Positions 1 through 11,431 of a stretch of 37,945 nucleotides of DNA are shown here, one piece after another. The stretch is from assembly GCA_022496185.1 (NCBI GenBank), contig WTXG01000315.1, forward strand, positions 1-37,945, given 5' to 3'. Below the pieces are notes generated by a model. The model did not search any database and was not told where the DNA came from. It saw only the letters and a program-made list of their open reading frames with translations. Source of the stretch: Multifurca ochricompacta (lineage: Eukaryota > Basidiomycota > Agaricomycetes > Russulales > Russulaceae). Made by a program: the position numbers and the translations under genes. Positions within the stretch are counted from its first letter, which is position 1. Each line of letters begins with the position of its first letter.

Positions 1-15
1 AGTGGGGTTGTAACA
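1..15 (+). repeat. 3' terminus of an LTR (same family as the solo LTR at 11432-12806)
   Basis: The first 15 bases end in TAACA and differ at only two positions from the last 15 bases of the solo LTR ending at 12806. Gypsy-A gag sequence, recognisable by comparison with gypsy-B near 16755, starts directly after. I infer that the window opens inside another LTR of that family inserted in gypsy-A gag. The match is too short for certainty. Confidence 0.45.
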
Positions 16-531
16 CTGCTGGTTAAGAACATTATCCAGTTCCACCATCCTCATGATTGGGATGGATGGGTTGATGCTGCTTGATGACAACAGCAGGATT
101 ACCTTGACTTCCAGACATGCTTTGGAGTTGACACCAAGAAAGGGAAGACTTGGGACCAGTGGAAGGCAGCTTTTGGGGCTAAGCCTGCACAGCACGCCCA
201 GCAGGACCCAAACGCTATGGATACCTCTGCGGACCAAGCCCAGGCCAGGGCAACACTCACAGAAGATGAGCAGCAGACATTGATGAAGGAAGGATGATGC
301 TTCCGTTGCAGAGCACTAGGACATATGTCTCAAGATTGTCCCAAGAAAGGAGCGCGTGTTGCAACAGCAACCACTGCATCAGAAGCTCCTGTTCAGAATA
401 ACCCACCCACTGTGGACAAGCAATCCAAGGAGGAGAAGGCCCAGGACATATGGGCCAATATGATGAAAGAAAGTGAAGAAGTGCATGCTATTTTGGTAGA
501 AAAGGCATTTGCAAAGAAGGATTTTTGTTAG
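16..531 (+). pseudogene. Gypsy-A gag, C-terminal part with zinc knuckle
   Basis: This is the nucleocapsid end of a retrotransposon Gag, which packages element RNA. A CX2CX4HX4C zinc knuckle is encoded at 298-339, preceded at once by an in-frame TGA (295-297). A charged tail follows (IWANMMKESEEV). The frame stops at 529-531, just after a KDF codon run that is also where gypsy-B Gag stops. The sequence upstream aligns with gypsy-B 16752-17030 but is shifted in frame. The copy is non-functional. Confidence 0.85.
520..531 (+). other. Possible gag-pol -1 frameshift site (gypsy-A)
   Basis: The Gag frame reads GAT TTT TGT TAG here. The -1 frame continues open into the pol leader (GSNPSAWAQALH). 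The same GATTTTTG with the same frame relation occurs at 17246-17253 in gypsy-B. Slippage of the Phe tRNA by one base on five T residues would join gag and pol. No downstream pseudoknot was worked out. Confidence 0.45.
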
Positions 532-582
532 GCTCAAACCCATCAGCCTGGGCACAAGCACTCCATGTTACCTCTGTGTATA

Positions 583-796
583 CAGTAGCCCACAAAACCG
601 TTCCAATGTTTGGCCACCCTGAAGAGATTGACCTACCACACAATGAGAATAATTTCCAAACTTAGTAGAAATTAGTAGATGATAGTGTAGCATCTAAGCT
701 TCAATTAGAGCCTATAATAATGTCAATTGGATCAGTGGTTCATGATATATAAAATGTTTTGTGAGGCATTATCATTGGAACGGTTTTGTGGCCAAC
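583..796 (-). repeat. MITE unit, left outer copy
   Basis: An approximately 214-bp unit has inverted ends built on CCACAAAACCGTTCCAATG, the outer copy at 590-608 and the inner copy at about 772-790. Units in the opposite orientation lie at 1278-1497 and 1979-2192. It forms one end of the palindromic element. Confidence 0.75.
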
Positions 797-1277
797 ATGT
801 GAGATGACAAAACCGGTATCTGGTGGTCATGGGAATGCATTGACAGTCATGTGACAATGTTTAATAAGTTAAACACACACCAAATAATCATCAAGAACAC
901 TTGCTTCTTACCATGCATGCCCTCTCTGCTGTCAAAAGGACTCACATCATCTCCCTCCTCACTTCAGGCAAATCTGCCCATAAAGTGTCAACTATGACTG
1001 GCCATGGCACTATTATCATCTCAAGATGGGTCATAAATACTGCCCTTACCATCCCAAGTCAAATGGAGGGAGACCAAGGAAGCTGACAGAGAGAAATGCT
1101 CAGCATGCTGTTTGCCTTATCTCCTCTGGCAGGGCAGACACAGATGTGGAAGTGACTAGAGCACTTCAGAAGTTGTTAATGGGTTCCTCTATCAACATAA
1201 TATGCCCATCCATCCTCCCATCAAGTTTTCAAGCCATAACTGGCCCCTCCCATATCATACACCCCCATTCCATCATA
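797..1277 (+). pseudogene. Tc1/mariner transposase N-terminal (HTH) fragment, left arm
   Basis: Two overlapping frames (901-1086 and 1026-1277) together give the paired helix-turn-helix DNA-binding region typical of fungal Tc1/mariner transposases: first KRTHIISLLTSGKSAHKVS, then, after a frame change near 1030, the linker GGRPRKLT and a second HTH ending SGRADTDVEVTRALQKLL. The DDE domain is absent, and the fragment is cut at the dyad of the palindrome. The identification rests on the family pattern (HTH, GRPRKLT linker, HTH), not on a database match. Confidence 0.7.
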
Positions 1278-1497
1278 AGTGCAATAGGCCACAAAACCAA
1301 TTCAATGACATTGCTACACAAAACATTTTATATATCATGAACCACTGACCCAATTGACATCAGTATAGGCTCTAAGTGACACTTAGATGATACAATATCA
1401 TCTACCAATTTCTACTAATTTTGGAAATTATTCCTATGGTGTGGTTGGTCAATCTCTTCAGGATGGTTAAACATTGGAATGGTTTTGTGGGTTACTG
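1278..1497 (+). mobile_element. MITE inserted at the dyad of the palindrome
   Basis: A 220-bp unit homologous to the outer units sits exactly between the two arms, flanked by TA (1276-1277 and 1498-1499). Its ends carry GGCCACAAAACC and, inverted, ACCCACAAAACC. It is clearly more diverged from the outer units than those are from each other. Without it the arms would meet as CATCATATGATG, a perfect dyad. Confidence 0.75.
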
Positions 1498-1978
1498 TAT
1501 GATGGAATGGGGGTGTATGATATGGGAGGGGCCAGTTATGGCTTGAAAACTTGATGGGAGGATGGATGGGCATATTATGTTGATAGAGGAACCCATTAAC
1601 AACTTCTGAAGTGCTCTAGTCACTTCCACATCTGTGTCTGCCCTGCCAGAGGAGATAAGGCAAACAGCATGCTGAGCATTTCTCTCTGTCAGCTTCCTTG
1701 GTCTCCCTCCATTTGACTTGGGATGGTAAGGGCAGTATTTATGACCCATCTTGAGATGATAATAGTGCCATGGCCAGTCATAGTTGACACTTTATGGGCA
1801 GATTTGCCTGAAGTGAGGAGGGAGATGATGTGAGTCCTTTTGACAGCAGAGAGGGCATGCATGGTAAGAAGCAAGTGTTCTTGATGATTATTTGGTGTGT
1901 GTTTAACTTATTAAACATTGTCACATGACTGTCAATGCATTCCCATGACCACCAGATACCGGTTTTGTCATCTCACAT
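1498..1978 (-). pseudogene. Tc1/mariner transposase N-terminal (HTH) fragment, right arm
   Basis: This is the inverted copy of the left-arm fragment. The two translated frames (1492-1749 and 1689-1874, minus strand) match the left-arm frames residue for residue, 61 residues in one and 84 in the other. It carries the same frame break and lacks the same catalytic domain, so it is not a usable transposase. Confidence 0.7.
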
Positions 1979-2192
1979 GTTGGCCACAAAACCATTCCAA
2001 TGATAATGCCTCACAAAACATTTTATATATCATGAACCACTGATCCAATTGACATTATTATAGGCTCTAATTGAAGCTTAGATGCTACACTATCATCTAC
2101 TAATTTCTACTAAGTTTGGAAATTATTCTCATTGTGTGGTAGGTCAATCTCTTCAGGGTGGCCAAACATTGGAACGGTTTTGTGGGCTACTG
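1979..2192 (+). repeat. MITE unit, right outer copy
   Basis: This is the reverse complement of 583-796. By eye the only difference is AACGG against AATGG in the inner terminal repeat, a CpG transition. It ends at GGGCTACTG before the TA duplication. Confidence 0.75.
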
Positions 2193-5100
2193 TACTAGTC
2201 AATTCAAGTCATTAAAAATACCAGTTCATTTCGAAACTACATAGAGGATGGCCGACTGAGATATTTTGGTGGACTCTGGAGCCATGGACAACTTCATTCA
2301 TCCACAACTGATCAAAACAATGGGCCTGGGGAAGTTGGCACTCCCCCAGGAAAAGAACATTTGGAACATTGATGGGACAGCCAATCATGCTGGAAAAATT
2401 ACACATTACACCAACCTAAACATCCAGGTTGGAGAAGTGATGAAAGTCATTCACTTTCTGATCACCAACCTGGGTGACAAAGATCTCATCTTGGGATACC
2501 CATGGCTTGCCACCTTTGAACCAAAAATTAACTGGGCTGATGCGACAATGGACAAAGACTCATACCCAACCATCATCATGTCGCTTGGCTATGATTACAC
2601 AGTCAGGCATCCAGCAGCAAAAGCCATACATACAGATGAGGAAGACAACCCTGGCTGCTGTTATGTCATCAAGGCATCAGAATTGGCCCAGAAGGCAGTA
2701 CAAGGACAGGCTGAGAGAACTTACCATGATGTAGTACCAAGTGCTTATCATTGACATTGGAAGGTGTTCTCTGAGGAGGAATCACAGCACTTTCCACCTG
2801 AATGACCATGGGACCATGCCATTGATTTTCTCCCTGATACACCAGCAGCTATAGACTGCAAAATTTACCTGCTATCCCAATCCGAGCAGGTTGCGCTCAC
2901 TGAGTTCCTTGAAGAGCATCTGGCAAAAGGGTACATTCACCTGTCCAAGTCACAGTATGCCTCACCCTTCTTCTTTATCAAAAAGAAGGATGGCAAACTG
3001 CAACTGGTCCAGGACTACTGACAAATTAATGCCTATACTGTGAAAAACGCCTATCCCCTGCCACTCATCTCTGAGCTTATTGACACCATGAGGGATAAAT
3101 CCCTCTTTTCAAAGATGGACGTGTGTTGGGGCTACAACAATGTCAGAATCAAAGAAGGTGACCAAAGTAAAGCAGCATTTAAGACAAATCAAGGATTGTT
3201 CAAACTGAATGTCATGTTTTTCAGTCTTACAAATTTGCCAGCAACATTTCAGTCCATGATGAATCACATCTTCCATGACCTCATTCTCACCAGCAAAGTG
3301 GTGGTCTACATGGATGACATCCTGGTTGCCACTGCCAACAATTTGAATCACCATTGAGAGCGAGTACATCAAGTGCTAGACATACTGCACAAGCATGATC
3401 TATACCTCAAACCAGCAAAGTGTTCTTTTGAGCAGCGGAGTGTCAAGTACCTAGGAGTTATCCTAGAAGGAGGACAAGTGCGTATGGACCCCATTAAAGT
3501 ACAAGGAATCCAAGAGTGGCCTACACCTACTTGCATCAAGGATGTCCAATCATTTATTGGATTTTGCAACTTTTACTGACATTTTGTCAAGGGATTCTCG
3601 GGTATCACATGACCATTAAATGATCTCCTGAAAAAGGATGTGCCATGGCATTGGGATACTGCACAGCAACGAGCATTTGAACAGATTAGAGACTTGGTTG
3701 GCTCAGAACCAGTACTCATCCAACCCAATCTGAGTTGCCCCTTTGAGTTGGAAGTGGATGCCTCCCACTTTGCGAATGGGATGGTGTTATACCAAAGGGA
3801 TAATTCACAGATACTTCACCCAGTGGCATATTACTCAGAAACCTTTTCATCCACTGAACAGAACTATGACATCTGGGACAGGGAACTCTTAGCCATAGTC
3901 AAGGCACTATGACACTGGCAACCCTATCTTGCAGGAAACCCTCATAAGACAGTCATTTACACTGACCACTCCAACCTGCTGTACTGGAAGGAACCCCACA
4001 AAATCAGCTGATGTGTAGCACAAGAAGTCCTGGAACTAGAAGAATACAATTTCACCTTAAAGCACATTGCAGGAAGTCAGAATGCATGAGCAGATGTGCT
4101 GTCACGGAGACCAGATATGCATACAGGAGAAGACAACAATGACAATGTAACTGTCCTCCCAGAAGAGGTGTTCACAAAGACGGCCATAGTCAGTCTCCAT
4201 GATATGGACTTGTGGGCACAAGTCTCACAAAACATGAACCAAGAGCTATGTCACTCATGGGCTGATGCACACAACCTAAAAGAGATTAACAGCCTCTGGT
4301 GGAAAGATGGAGACCGACTCGTTGTCACCAGTGGCGACAACATTAAGAGGGGGGTGATCCATTTTCACCACAATCTCCCCTCTGCTGGCCACCCCGGCAT
4401 TGCCAACACCTATGCCCTTGCCAAACAGGACTATTGGTGGCCCAACATGAAAAAGGACGTCGAAGACTATGTAAAGGGATGTGTGGCATGTCAAGCGAAC
4501 AAAGTCAATACACACCCAAAAATCCCACCATTGCATCTGATTACCCCCATCTCATCAACCCTGTTTCAGACTGTCGCCATGGACTTCATCATCAAACTGC
4601 CTGAGTCACAAGGCTTTGACACCATTCTTACAATCACCAACCACAACTGCTCCAAGGCAGCCCTGTTCATACCCTGTAAAGAAACCATTACAGCTGAAGG
4701 AGTAGCGAAACTATACCTGAACCATGTGTACTGCCATTATGGACTACCCAAGAAGATTATATCAGACTGAGACACCCGGTTCACATCGACATTTGCTAGA
4801 GCCCTGTATCAGACATTAGACATCACACAGAATATATCCACCACATATCACCCACAAACAGATGGACAATCAGAACAAATGAACCAATGGTTAGAACAGT
4901 ACCTCTGGTTCTGGTGTAACAGATGACAGGATGACTGGGCAGAATGGCTGCCAACTGCAGAGTTTGCACACAACTCATGGCCCAATGGGACAACAAAAGC
5001 CACCCCCTTCTCCCTTATCATGGGCTGGACTCCATGTACTACATGGACAGATAAGCCAATGGGAGGAATTATGACAATCAGCCAATGAGAACCTGGCAAA

Positions 5101-5586
5101 GGCACAACAGCTCTTATCTATGCAGCCAGGAACGTTCACACCGTATCAAACCAATGACTGGGTATGGCTCAAGGGAAGGAATATTCACATGTCACACCCC
5201 TTGGCCAAGTTAGCACCCCAACATCATGGACCTTTCCAGATCAAACGGAAGCTGTCAGATGTGTCCTATGAGCTGCAGCTGCCACCAAAATGGAAGATCC
5301 ACCCTGTCTTCCATGCCAAGCTCCTAACCCTGTATAAGGAAACCTCCATGCATGGGGAAAACTTCCCAAGACCCCCACCTGACCTTATTGATGGAGAAGC
5401 AGAATGGGAAGTAGAACATATTCTAGACTCCACATGGAAAGGCTGAGGGTGCAAGCTGCACTACCTAATCAAGTGGAAGGGATTCCCAGACTCTGACAAT
5501 TCATGGGAGCCAGCCAGGAATATCTTTGCCCCAGCTCTTATCTCGGAGTTCCATCATCGACACCCAGAAGTGCCCAAGGACAGTTA
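2193..5586 (+). pseudogene. Gypsy-A pol: protease, RT, RNase H, integrase, chromodomain
   Basis: The domains appear in chromovirus order. Aspartic protease has VDSGAMDNF near 2265 and LILGYPWL near 2490. Reverse transcriptase runs about 2860-3580 with YMDDIL at 3307. RNase H has FELEVDASHFANG near 3750. Integrase has an H2C2 zinc region (about 4360-4500) and a core from MDFI near 4578. A chromodomain (EAEWEVEHILDS, then LIKWKGF) ends at 5586. The frame is register-stable to about 4770 but contains many TGA codons, often before residues such as HF, PLNDL, HW and ADVL where arginine is expected or present in gypsy-B. About 30 bases of the integrase C-terminal region are missing near 5050 relative to gypsy-B. 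Dead copy. Confidence 0.92.
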
Positions 5587-5665
5587 AAAGGACAAACTCC
5601 CATTCCCTGATCGAATTCCCCAGTACATGCTTCCCCAGCAATGTCCTAACACCATCCAATCCATT

Positions 5666-5959
5666 ATGTCTTTCATCACTGCCAATGCCACTGTCGATGC
5701 CTTCACCTCCCCCACTGTAGTTGTTGAGAACTTCCCATCTGCTCACCCCTCCACACATCCCTCTTCGCCCATTGACTATGAAGCTGCAGAGGCACAAGTC
5801 AAGAATCAGTCTCCCAACCCCAATGATGACTTTGAACATTGCGATGAGCTGCACCCAAACGACCTGCTAGGTATGGAATTGGATGATGAGGTTCCAGAAT
5901 TCCCATTCTTCACCAACAATCTGAACTCCTCCATGTATTACCCTCTGGAGATCACCATG
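5666..5959 (+). pseudogene. Gypsy-A third ORF, fragment 1 (N-terminus)
   Basis: An ORF beginning MSFITANATVDAF starts 80 bp after pol. It is Ser/Thr/Pro-rich then acidic (DDEVPEFPFF) and runs to LEITM, where hAT-N1 is inserted. It aligns with gypsy-B 20807-21108. The reading continues after the insertion at 7401. Function unknown; see the intact-order copy at 20807-22002. Confidence 0.75.
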
Positions 5960-7395
5960 TAGTGATTGGCAGGGGTAACCCTGGGGTATCCTCGTTGGTA
6001 CCTGTACCTGTACCTGTACCTGTAGTGACAGGTACAGGTAACCCACAGGTTACCTGCGGGTCACCCGTGAAAATGTGTGCAAGTTCTTTACTTGCATCGC
6101 GCATTTCGGATACCTGGCCCGGGCCTTCCCAGACCAAGAAGATACACAATGCATTCATTTGTGGCTGCTTAAGATCCCTCAATGACTCTTATTTTATGTT
6201 CAGAAGATTAAGATAATTCATTATTCCATTATTATTTTATTATTCTGCTTTCAATTTTATACAAGCACAACTAAAATCCACCCCAGTATACAGAGATGAT
6301 TAGATAGGATGTTATAGAACATTGATGAAAAGCCTGTCAGATAACCAAACAGAATGCAAAATAATTTGATGAACACATAGCAATTTGCAGGGGTAACCCC
6401 TGGATAATTGTTTTGATACCTGGGTTACCCATGAAATGAAACACATGCAAGTTCTTTACTTGCATCACACATTTCAGACATCTGGCCCAGGACATCCCAG
6501 TCAAGGAGATACACACTTGGACACAATGTGTTCATTTATGGCTACTCAAGATCCCTCAAAGATTCCTATTTTATGTTCATAAGATTAAGATAATTTATTA
6601 TTCCATTTTTATTTTATTATTCTGGTTTCAATTTTATACAAGCATGACTGTTCTTTGCATTTCTGTGCATTTCAGATAAATGGCCTGGGCCATCCCAGTC
6701 AAGGAGATAAGCACTTGGACACAATGCATTCATTTATGGCTACTTAAGATCCCTCAAATATTGTTGGTTTATGTTCAGAAGATTAAATGGATCCTTTATT
6801 TACATTATAATTTTATTATTCTGGTTTCATTTCATACAAGCATGACTGTCCTGGTGCATTTAAGTCAACCTTCCTTAATAGGAAGGAGGTCAGACCACCA
6901 TGTGATGCAATGTAGTTGCTGCCCCATGCAGCTTGTAGATACATGTGGGCCTTGTTTCAGTAAACTAATTTGATAATTAGATTATATTATAGTCTAAAGT
7001 AGTCTAGAGAGTATTTTAGATAGTGCCAGACCAGCAGAATTGGTCGCACATTGATAAAACAGGTGCATCATGATTTTCAAGAAGTGGATCACTGATAACA
7101 CTTTTATTTTACATCACACTGTTGATCTGCTTTGATATTTCATATGATAATACTAGAACATATTTAAAGATACCCTATAGCATACATCAGACGAGATCAT
7201 TTATTTTTGTGGCTGCAGATGTGTTTTATCTTAGAATTTCTACTGATCTTGTCAATGCATGATTGGCACCTATACCTGCCAAACCTGCCACGCAGGTATG
7301 GGTTTCCATGAGTTGGGAGCCATATACCCATACACATACCTGGCAAAACCTGTGGCACTTACCTGCGCGGGTATGAAAACCCTTGACAATCACTA
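5960..7395 (-). mobile_element. hAT-N1: non-autonomous hAT deletion derivative
   Basis: The terminal repeat TAGTGATTG is inverted at 7387-7395, and the 8-bp duplication TCACCATG lies at 5952-5959 and 7396-7403. It has no transposase. Its left part resembles the reverse complement of the right end of the autonomous hAT (22629-23028 plus 14880-15150). Its right part (about 6855-7395) resembles the reverse complement of 8050-8590. A module of about 200 bp (an ACTTGCAT-type start, a GGAGATA run and an AT-rich tail) occurs three times (about 6080, 6440 and 6655). Subterminal GGTACCTGTACC-type repeats lie near 5996-6060. It is CpG-poor, so probably old. Confidence 0.85.
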
Positions 7396-8049
7396 TCACC
7401 ATGGCTGATGGGACAGTCGCCATAGCCAAGTACATCTTCTACATGAATGGAGGGATGGACATCGCAGGATGTATGAAGAAGGATGGCCCCATCTACGGGG
7501 CACCAGTCTATCTGGAGGAAAGGTATACAGGTCACCTCCACCACACGATGAGTGACAAGCAGCTCGGACATTTGGCTGCTGAAGACTCACAAGCCTTTGC
7601 AATAGACAAAGTCCTGAACAACATGCGCCTTCCGCATCTCAAGGCTGAAGTCATGAGACTGCAGAAGAACCTAACACTGCGCACTACGCTCAACACACAG
7701 TATAAAGAACATGCAAGGTGAATGATGAGACTGACCAGTGGGATGTTCCAAGTGGAACAGGAGTTGGTTGAGATTTGGAAGAGGTTGGAGCAGGGGGATG
7801 CATATCAGACAATTGCCGAGAGGTACACAGACACTTACACATGCCCCCTCCCACCATGATCACTGGGAGCTGCACCAACACTGCTGCCCAACTGATTCGA
7901 AATGCCACATATGCACGAAAACCCCTGCAGAGAAACATGTTGGCAATGTGATAGCAAGTATCACATCAGCTGGAACTGCCCCCTCAATCGCAAGTGGTGT
8001 CATCACTGTTGCAGTAACCTGCACTGGAGTAGGTTCTGCATCTTCCGCC
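7396..8049 (+). pseudogene. Gypsy-A third ORF, fragment 2 (central domain and first two zinc knuckles)
   Basis: This continues fragment 1 after the hAT-N1 insertion. It encodes the GGMDIAGCMKKDGPIYGAP segment, a helical region (MFQVEQELVEIWKRLEQG) and two CX2CX4HX4C knuckles (CWQCDSKYHISWNC and CHHCCSNLHWSRFC), and is then cut by the autonomous hAT at 8050. In-frame TGA codons occur at 7719 and in the PLPP-SLG and LPN-FEMP stretches. It aligns with gypsy-B 21109-21755 throughout. Confidence 0.78.
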
Positions 8050-8389
8050 TAGGGATCAGCAAGGGTTTCCATACCCATGCAGGTAAGTGCCGTGGGTTTT
8101 GATGGGTACAGGTACGGGTATACAACTCCCAACCCGCCAGAAACCCGTACCCGTGCAGCGGGTTTGGTGGGTATAAGTGGCCATCAGTCATTGACAAGAT
8201 CAGCAGAAATTTAATGTTAAAATACATTTTTAGCAAACAAATGACAATATGTTATTTGATCTATGCTACAGGGTTTTTGTAAATATGTTCTAGTGTTATC
8301 CTATGAAATATCAAAGCAGATCAGTGGTGCGATGTAAAATAAAAGTGTTATCAGTGATCCACTCTCTTGAAAATCCTGATGCAACTGTT

Positions 8390-8827
8390 TTATTAACGCG
8401 CAATCAATTCTGCCAGTCTGGCACTATCTAAAATACACTCTAGACTACTTTAGACTATTCTATAATCTAATTATCAAATTAGTTTACTGAAACAAGGCCC
8501 ACGTGTATCTACAGGCTGCATAGAGCAGCGACTACATTGGACCAGCATATTGGTCTGATCTCCTTCCTATTAAGGAAGGTTGACTTAACAATCGCGGCAC
8601 ATCTTATTTACTAACGCGCGATCCTTTCTGCCGGTCTGGCACTGTTTATAATCCATACAAAATTATTTTAGACTACTTTATAATCAGATTATTAATTTAT
8701 TTTACTCAAACAGGGCCCACGTGTATCTATCGGTGTCCATTTCTGTGTAGGGCAGCGACTATCTCACATCACATGGACTGGGTCAGAGTGGTCCGGACTC
8801 CCTTCTATCTAAGAAGGGTCGACTTTA
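8390..8827. repeat. Direct tandem duplication in the hAT 5' region
   Basis: Two diverged copies (about 8390-8588 and 8608-8827) each start TTA(T/C)TAACGCGC, pass through TCTGGCACT and GGCCCACGTGTATCTA, and end at an AAGGAAGG- or AAGAAGGG-type motif followed by TCGACTT or TTGACTT. A related piece (GTGCCAGACC) occurs inverted near 9280. The copy nearest the end is retained in hAT-N1 and hAT-N2, so it may matter for transposition. The remaining 8830-9660 shows no ORF I can support and presumably holds the promoter. Confidence 0.7.
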
Positions 8828-11431
8828 CAAGACGCACAAGATGCACACGTTATGCAATCACGTGACACCCTCTGGGTGGCTTTCAAGTGGTCCGGGATGC
8901 CAGAAATGCGCACAATAAGATATAGTTCAGTTCTTGTGGTCAAAATGGAAGTGAACACGTACAAAGTAGCAACCTTTTATACTACATAAAAGCATGACAA
9001 TAATTACAGTAAATAGTCCTATTTGCTTGTGACAAGATGTGTTAAAGAATGTGTCGCATGTGCAATGTGGAATTGTCTCTAAATCAGTTAATGGACGCAC
9101 TTTAGATTATCTTATCACGATCATTAGATCAACTCCACCCAGGTGTCCGGCTGTTTAGTCCTGAACTATCAGGTCACTACTGGCTCGTCTCAACAATTCA
9201 CGGACACTGTGTCAGTAGATAGAACAATATAAAGTTGCAAGGACAGTCTAAAAGTAGTCTATAATGTATTCTAGAAGGTGCCAGACCATGTAAATAGACT
9301 GCGCGTGATCACATATGTGTCCATAACTGATTGCTGTCTCATTTTGCATCGGACATATTATCTGATCTGGCACTTTGTAGGATAGTAGTAATAGGCATAT
9401 TATTGCTGTATAAGCAGAACTAAACATCTCTGACTACCTCAAGCCTTACGCGTGCATCAACCTCCATTCTGCGCAGTTATCTTACAGGCCTTTTCATTGT
9501 CATCTACCTATAGCAACACATGGCATCTTATCTTATATTTCCTAACTGACATCTATACTTTTTTTTCTGGGTCCGGGCGTAAAACAACCCCATTTCTCAA
9601 ATTTAGACTTTTACAAACCAACATTCTCAAATTTAGACTTTCTGAGTATATTGTTTCAAAATGTCCCCCTCCAGCTCTAGCAAAGCCACTCCCAATTTAC
9701 GTCCTTCGAGCTCTCGCAAACGAAAGCAGACTACACGTGTCCTAGAGAACGCTGATCCACTGCTAACAAAGAATAAGAAAGCAAAGAAGTCACCACATTC
9801 ATTGACAAACCCAAGCCAAGCACTGCTCCCTACTAAGGACACAAGTGCTGGTAGTTTTGGAAGCCAGCAGGCCTCCAATGACATTGAAGACATTGAAGAT
9901 GAAGATGATCTTGTCGAAGGCCAAATAATAGAGGCCGCTGATGGAAGCGACAATGATGACAATGATCCTAGTGGTTCTAGCATCATAGTGATTGATGATG
10001 ATGAACCTGAGGAGTCTGCAGAAGATGAACTAAGTCAGTCATTTCCCACACAATGTCACTGTCTTTTCTAAAACGCGTGTAGAGAGACTTTCGAAATATT
10101 GGAACTCACCAATCTATGCCTTTTTCAAACCATATCCCTGTGTTGATCACATTGATGGCCGTCGAGCTCATGTCTTTGAGTGTAATGCAAAGCACTGCAA
10201 AGGGAAAGGTCAGCATGACCGGCACATCCAACGTTACCTGGATACAGGGGATGCCAAATCAACAAGCAACTTGAGGCGTCATGCTAAACTCTGTTGGAGC
10301 AAGGAGATTATAGAGACCGCGGACCAGAGTAAGGATGTCCGCGCTGCATGAGAGGCCATGGAAAATGCTACATTGAAAAATGGGTCAATTACTGCAATGT
10401 TTGAGAGGACTAACTTCAATAAAGTAACTTACTCTTATCAGCAACATACCAAGACAGAATCATGGTATGTCACCACCAATAGAGAGCTGCAACCATACTG
10501 AGATTGTTCTTGACTGTGGCAGTGCGGAGATTGTTTGATGGGTTTCGGAAAGCGTTTGACCCTTTAACATTGTCAAGGATTGGGGGTTTCAGTCACTGAT
10601 GAAAACTGGGAGGCCTGAATGCTACATACCTTCACCTTTCACTGTGTCCCACGATGTCAAGAATGTCTTTGTTCAGTGTCGCCGGAGGATTGCATTGATG
10701 CTACAGGTGTGTGAATGTGACATCTATATCAGAGCTGAAATGTTGACTTACGCTTTACAGGAATATGATGGTGCCTTGAACTTTGCAACAGATGCTTGGA
10801 CGTCACCTAACCACAAGGCTTATGTTGCTGTTACGGTCCACTTTGAGCGGGATGGTGTCCCTGTTGCCATGCTTCTCAATCTTGTTGAGGTGGCCATGTC
10901 ACATTCAGGATTGAACCTTGCTGCTGCATTTGCAAAGATCCTTGATAATTTTGGTATTGCTGATAAGGTCAGTATCCAAACAAGTGATGAGGAATATATA
11001 AACTTAACACATTCCCATAGATCCTAAGCATCACTTGTGACAATGCAACCAATAATGACAGAATGGTTGATGAACTAAAAACCCTCCTTGCCAAATTCAC
11101 TGGCCCAGCAAGTCGAACACGTTGCTTTGCACACATCATCAACCTGATTGCTAAGACTGTCATTCAACAATTTGACATTCCACAGGCACAAGATGGTGAG
11201 ATCATTGACAAGGCAATGATCGCATTACGCATGCTAGCAGGAGATCTTGATGTTGAGGAAGTATTGACCCAGGCAGATGGTGGTGATGATGATGATGATG
11301 ACGACAATGAAGATGGTGAAGGATGGGTGGATGAGCACCAAGGGATGTTGGAGCTGGAGTTGGACGATCTTGATGGTGATGTACAACCAGTGCGAACAAT
11401 GTTGGTGAAGGTGCGTCCAGTTGGCACTAAT

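Larger units (their letters stand above)
583..2192. mobile_element. Palindromic Tc1/mariner-MITE composite element
   Basis: The element starts CAGTAGCCCACAAAACCG and ends with its reverse complement. It is flanked by TA (581-582, 2193-2194), and the flanks join to match the uninterrupted site of gypsy-B near 17307. Two 695-bp arms (583-1277 and 1498-2192) are inverted copies; comparing the outer 214 bp of each arm I found one difference, a CpG transition. Each arm has an outer MITE-like unit of about 214 bp and an inner Tc1-type transposase N-terminal fragment. No DDE catalytic region is present, so movement would need a transposase in trans. Confidence 0.85.

Noticed and set aside
901..1340. 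A functional Tc1 transposase gene
   Set aside because: Only the N-terminal DNA-binding region is present, it is frame-shifted, and the DDE domain is missing.
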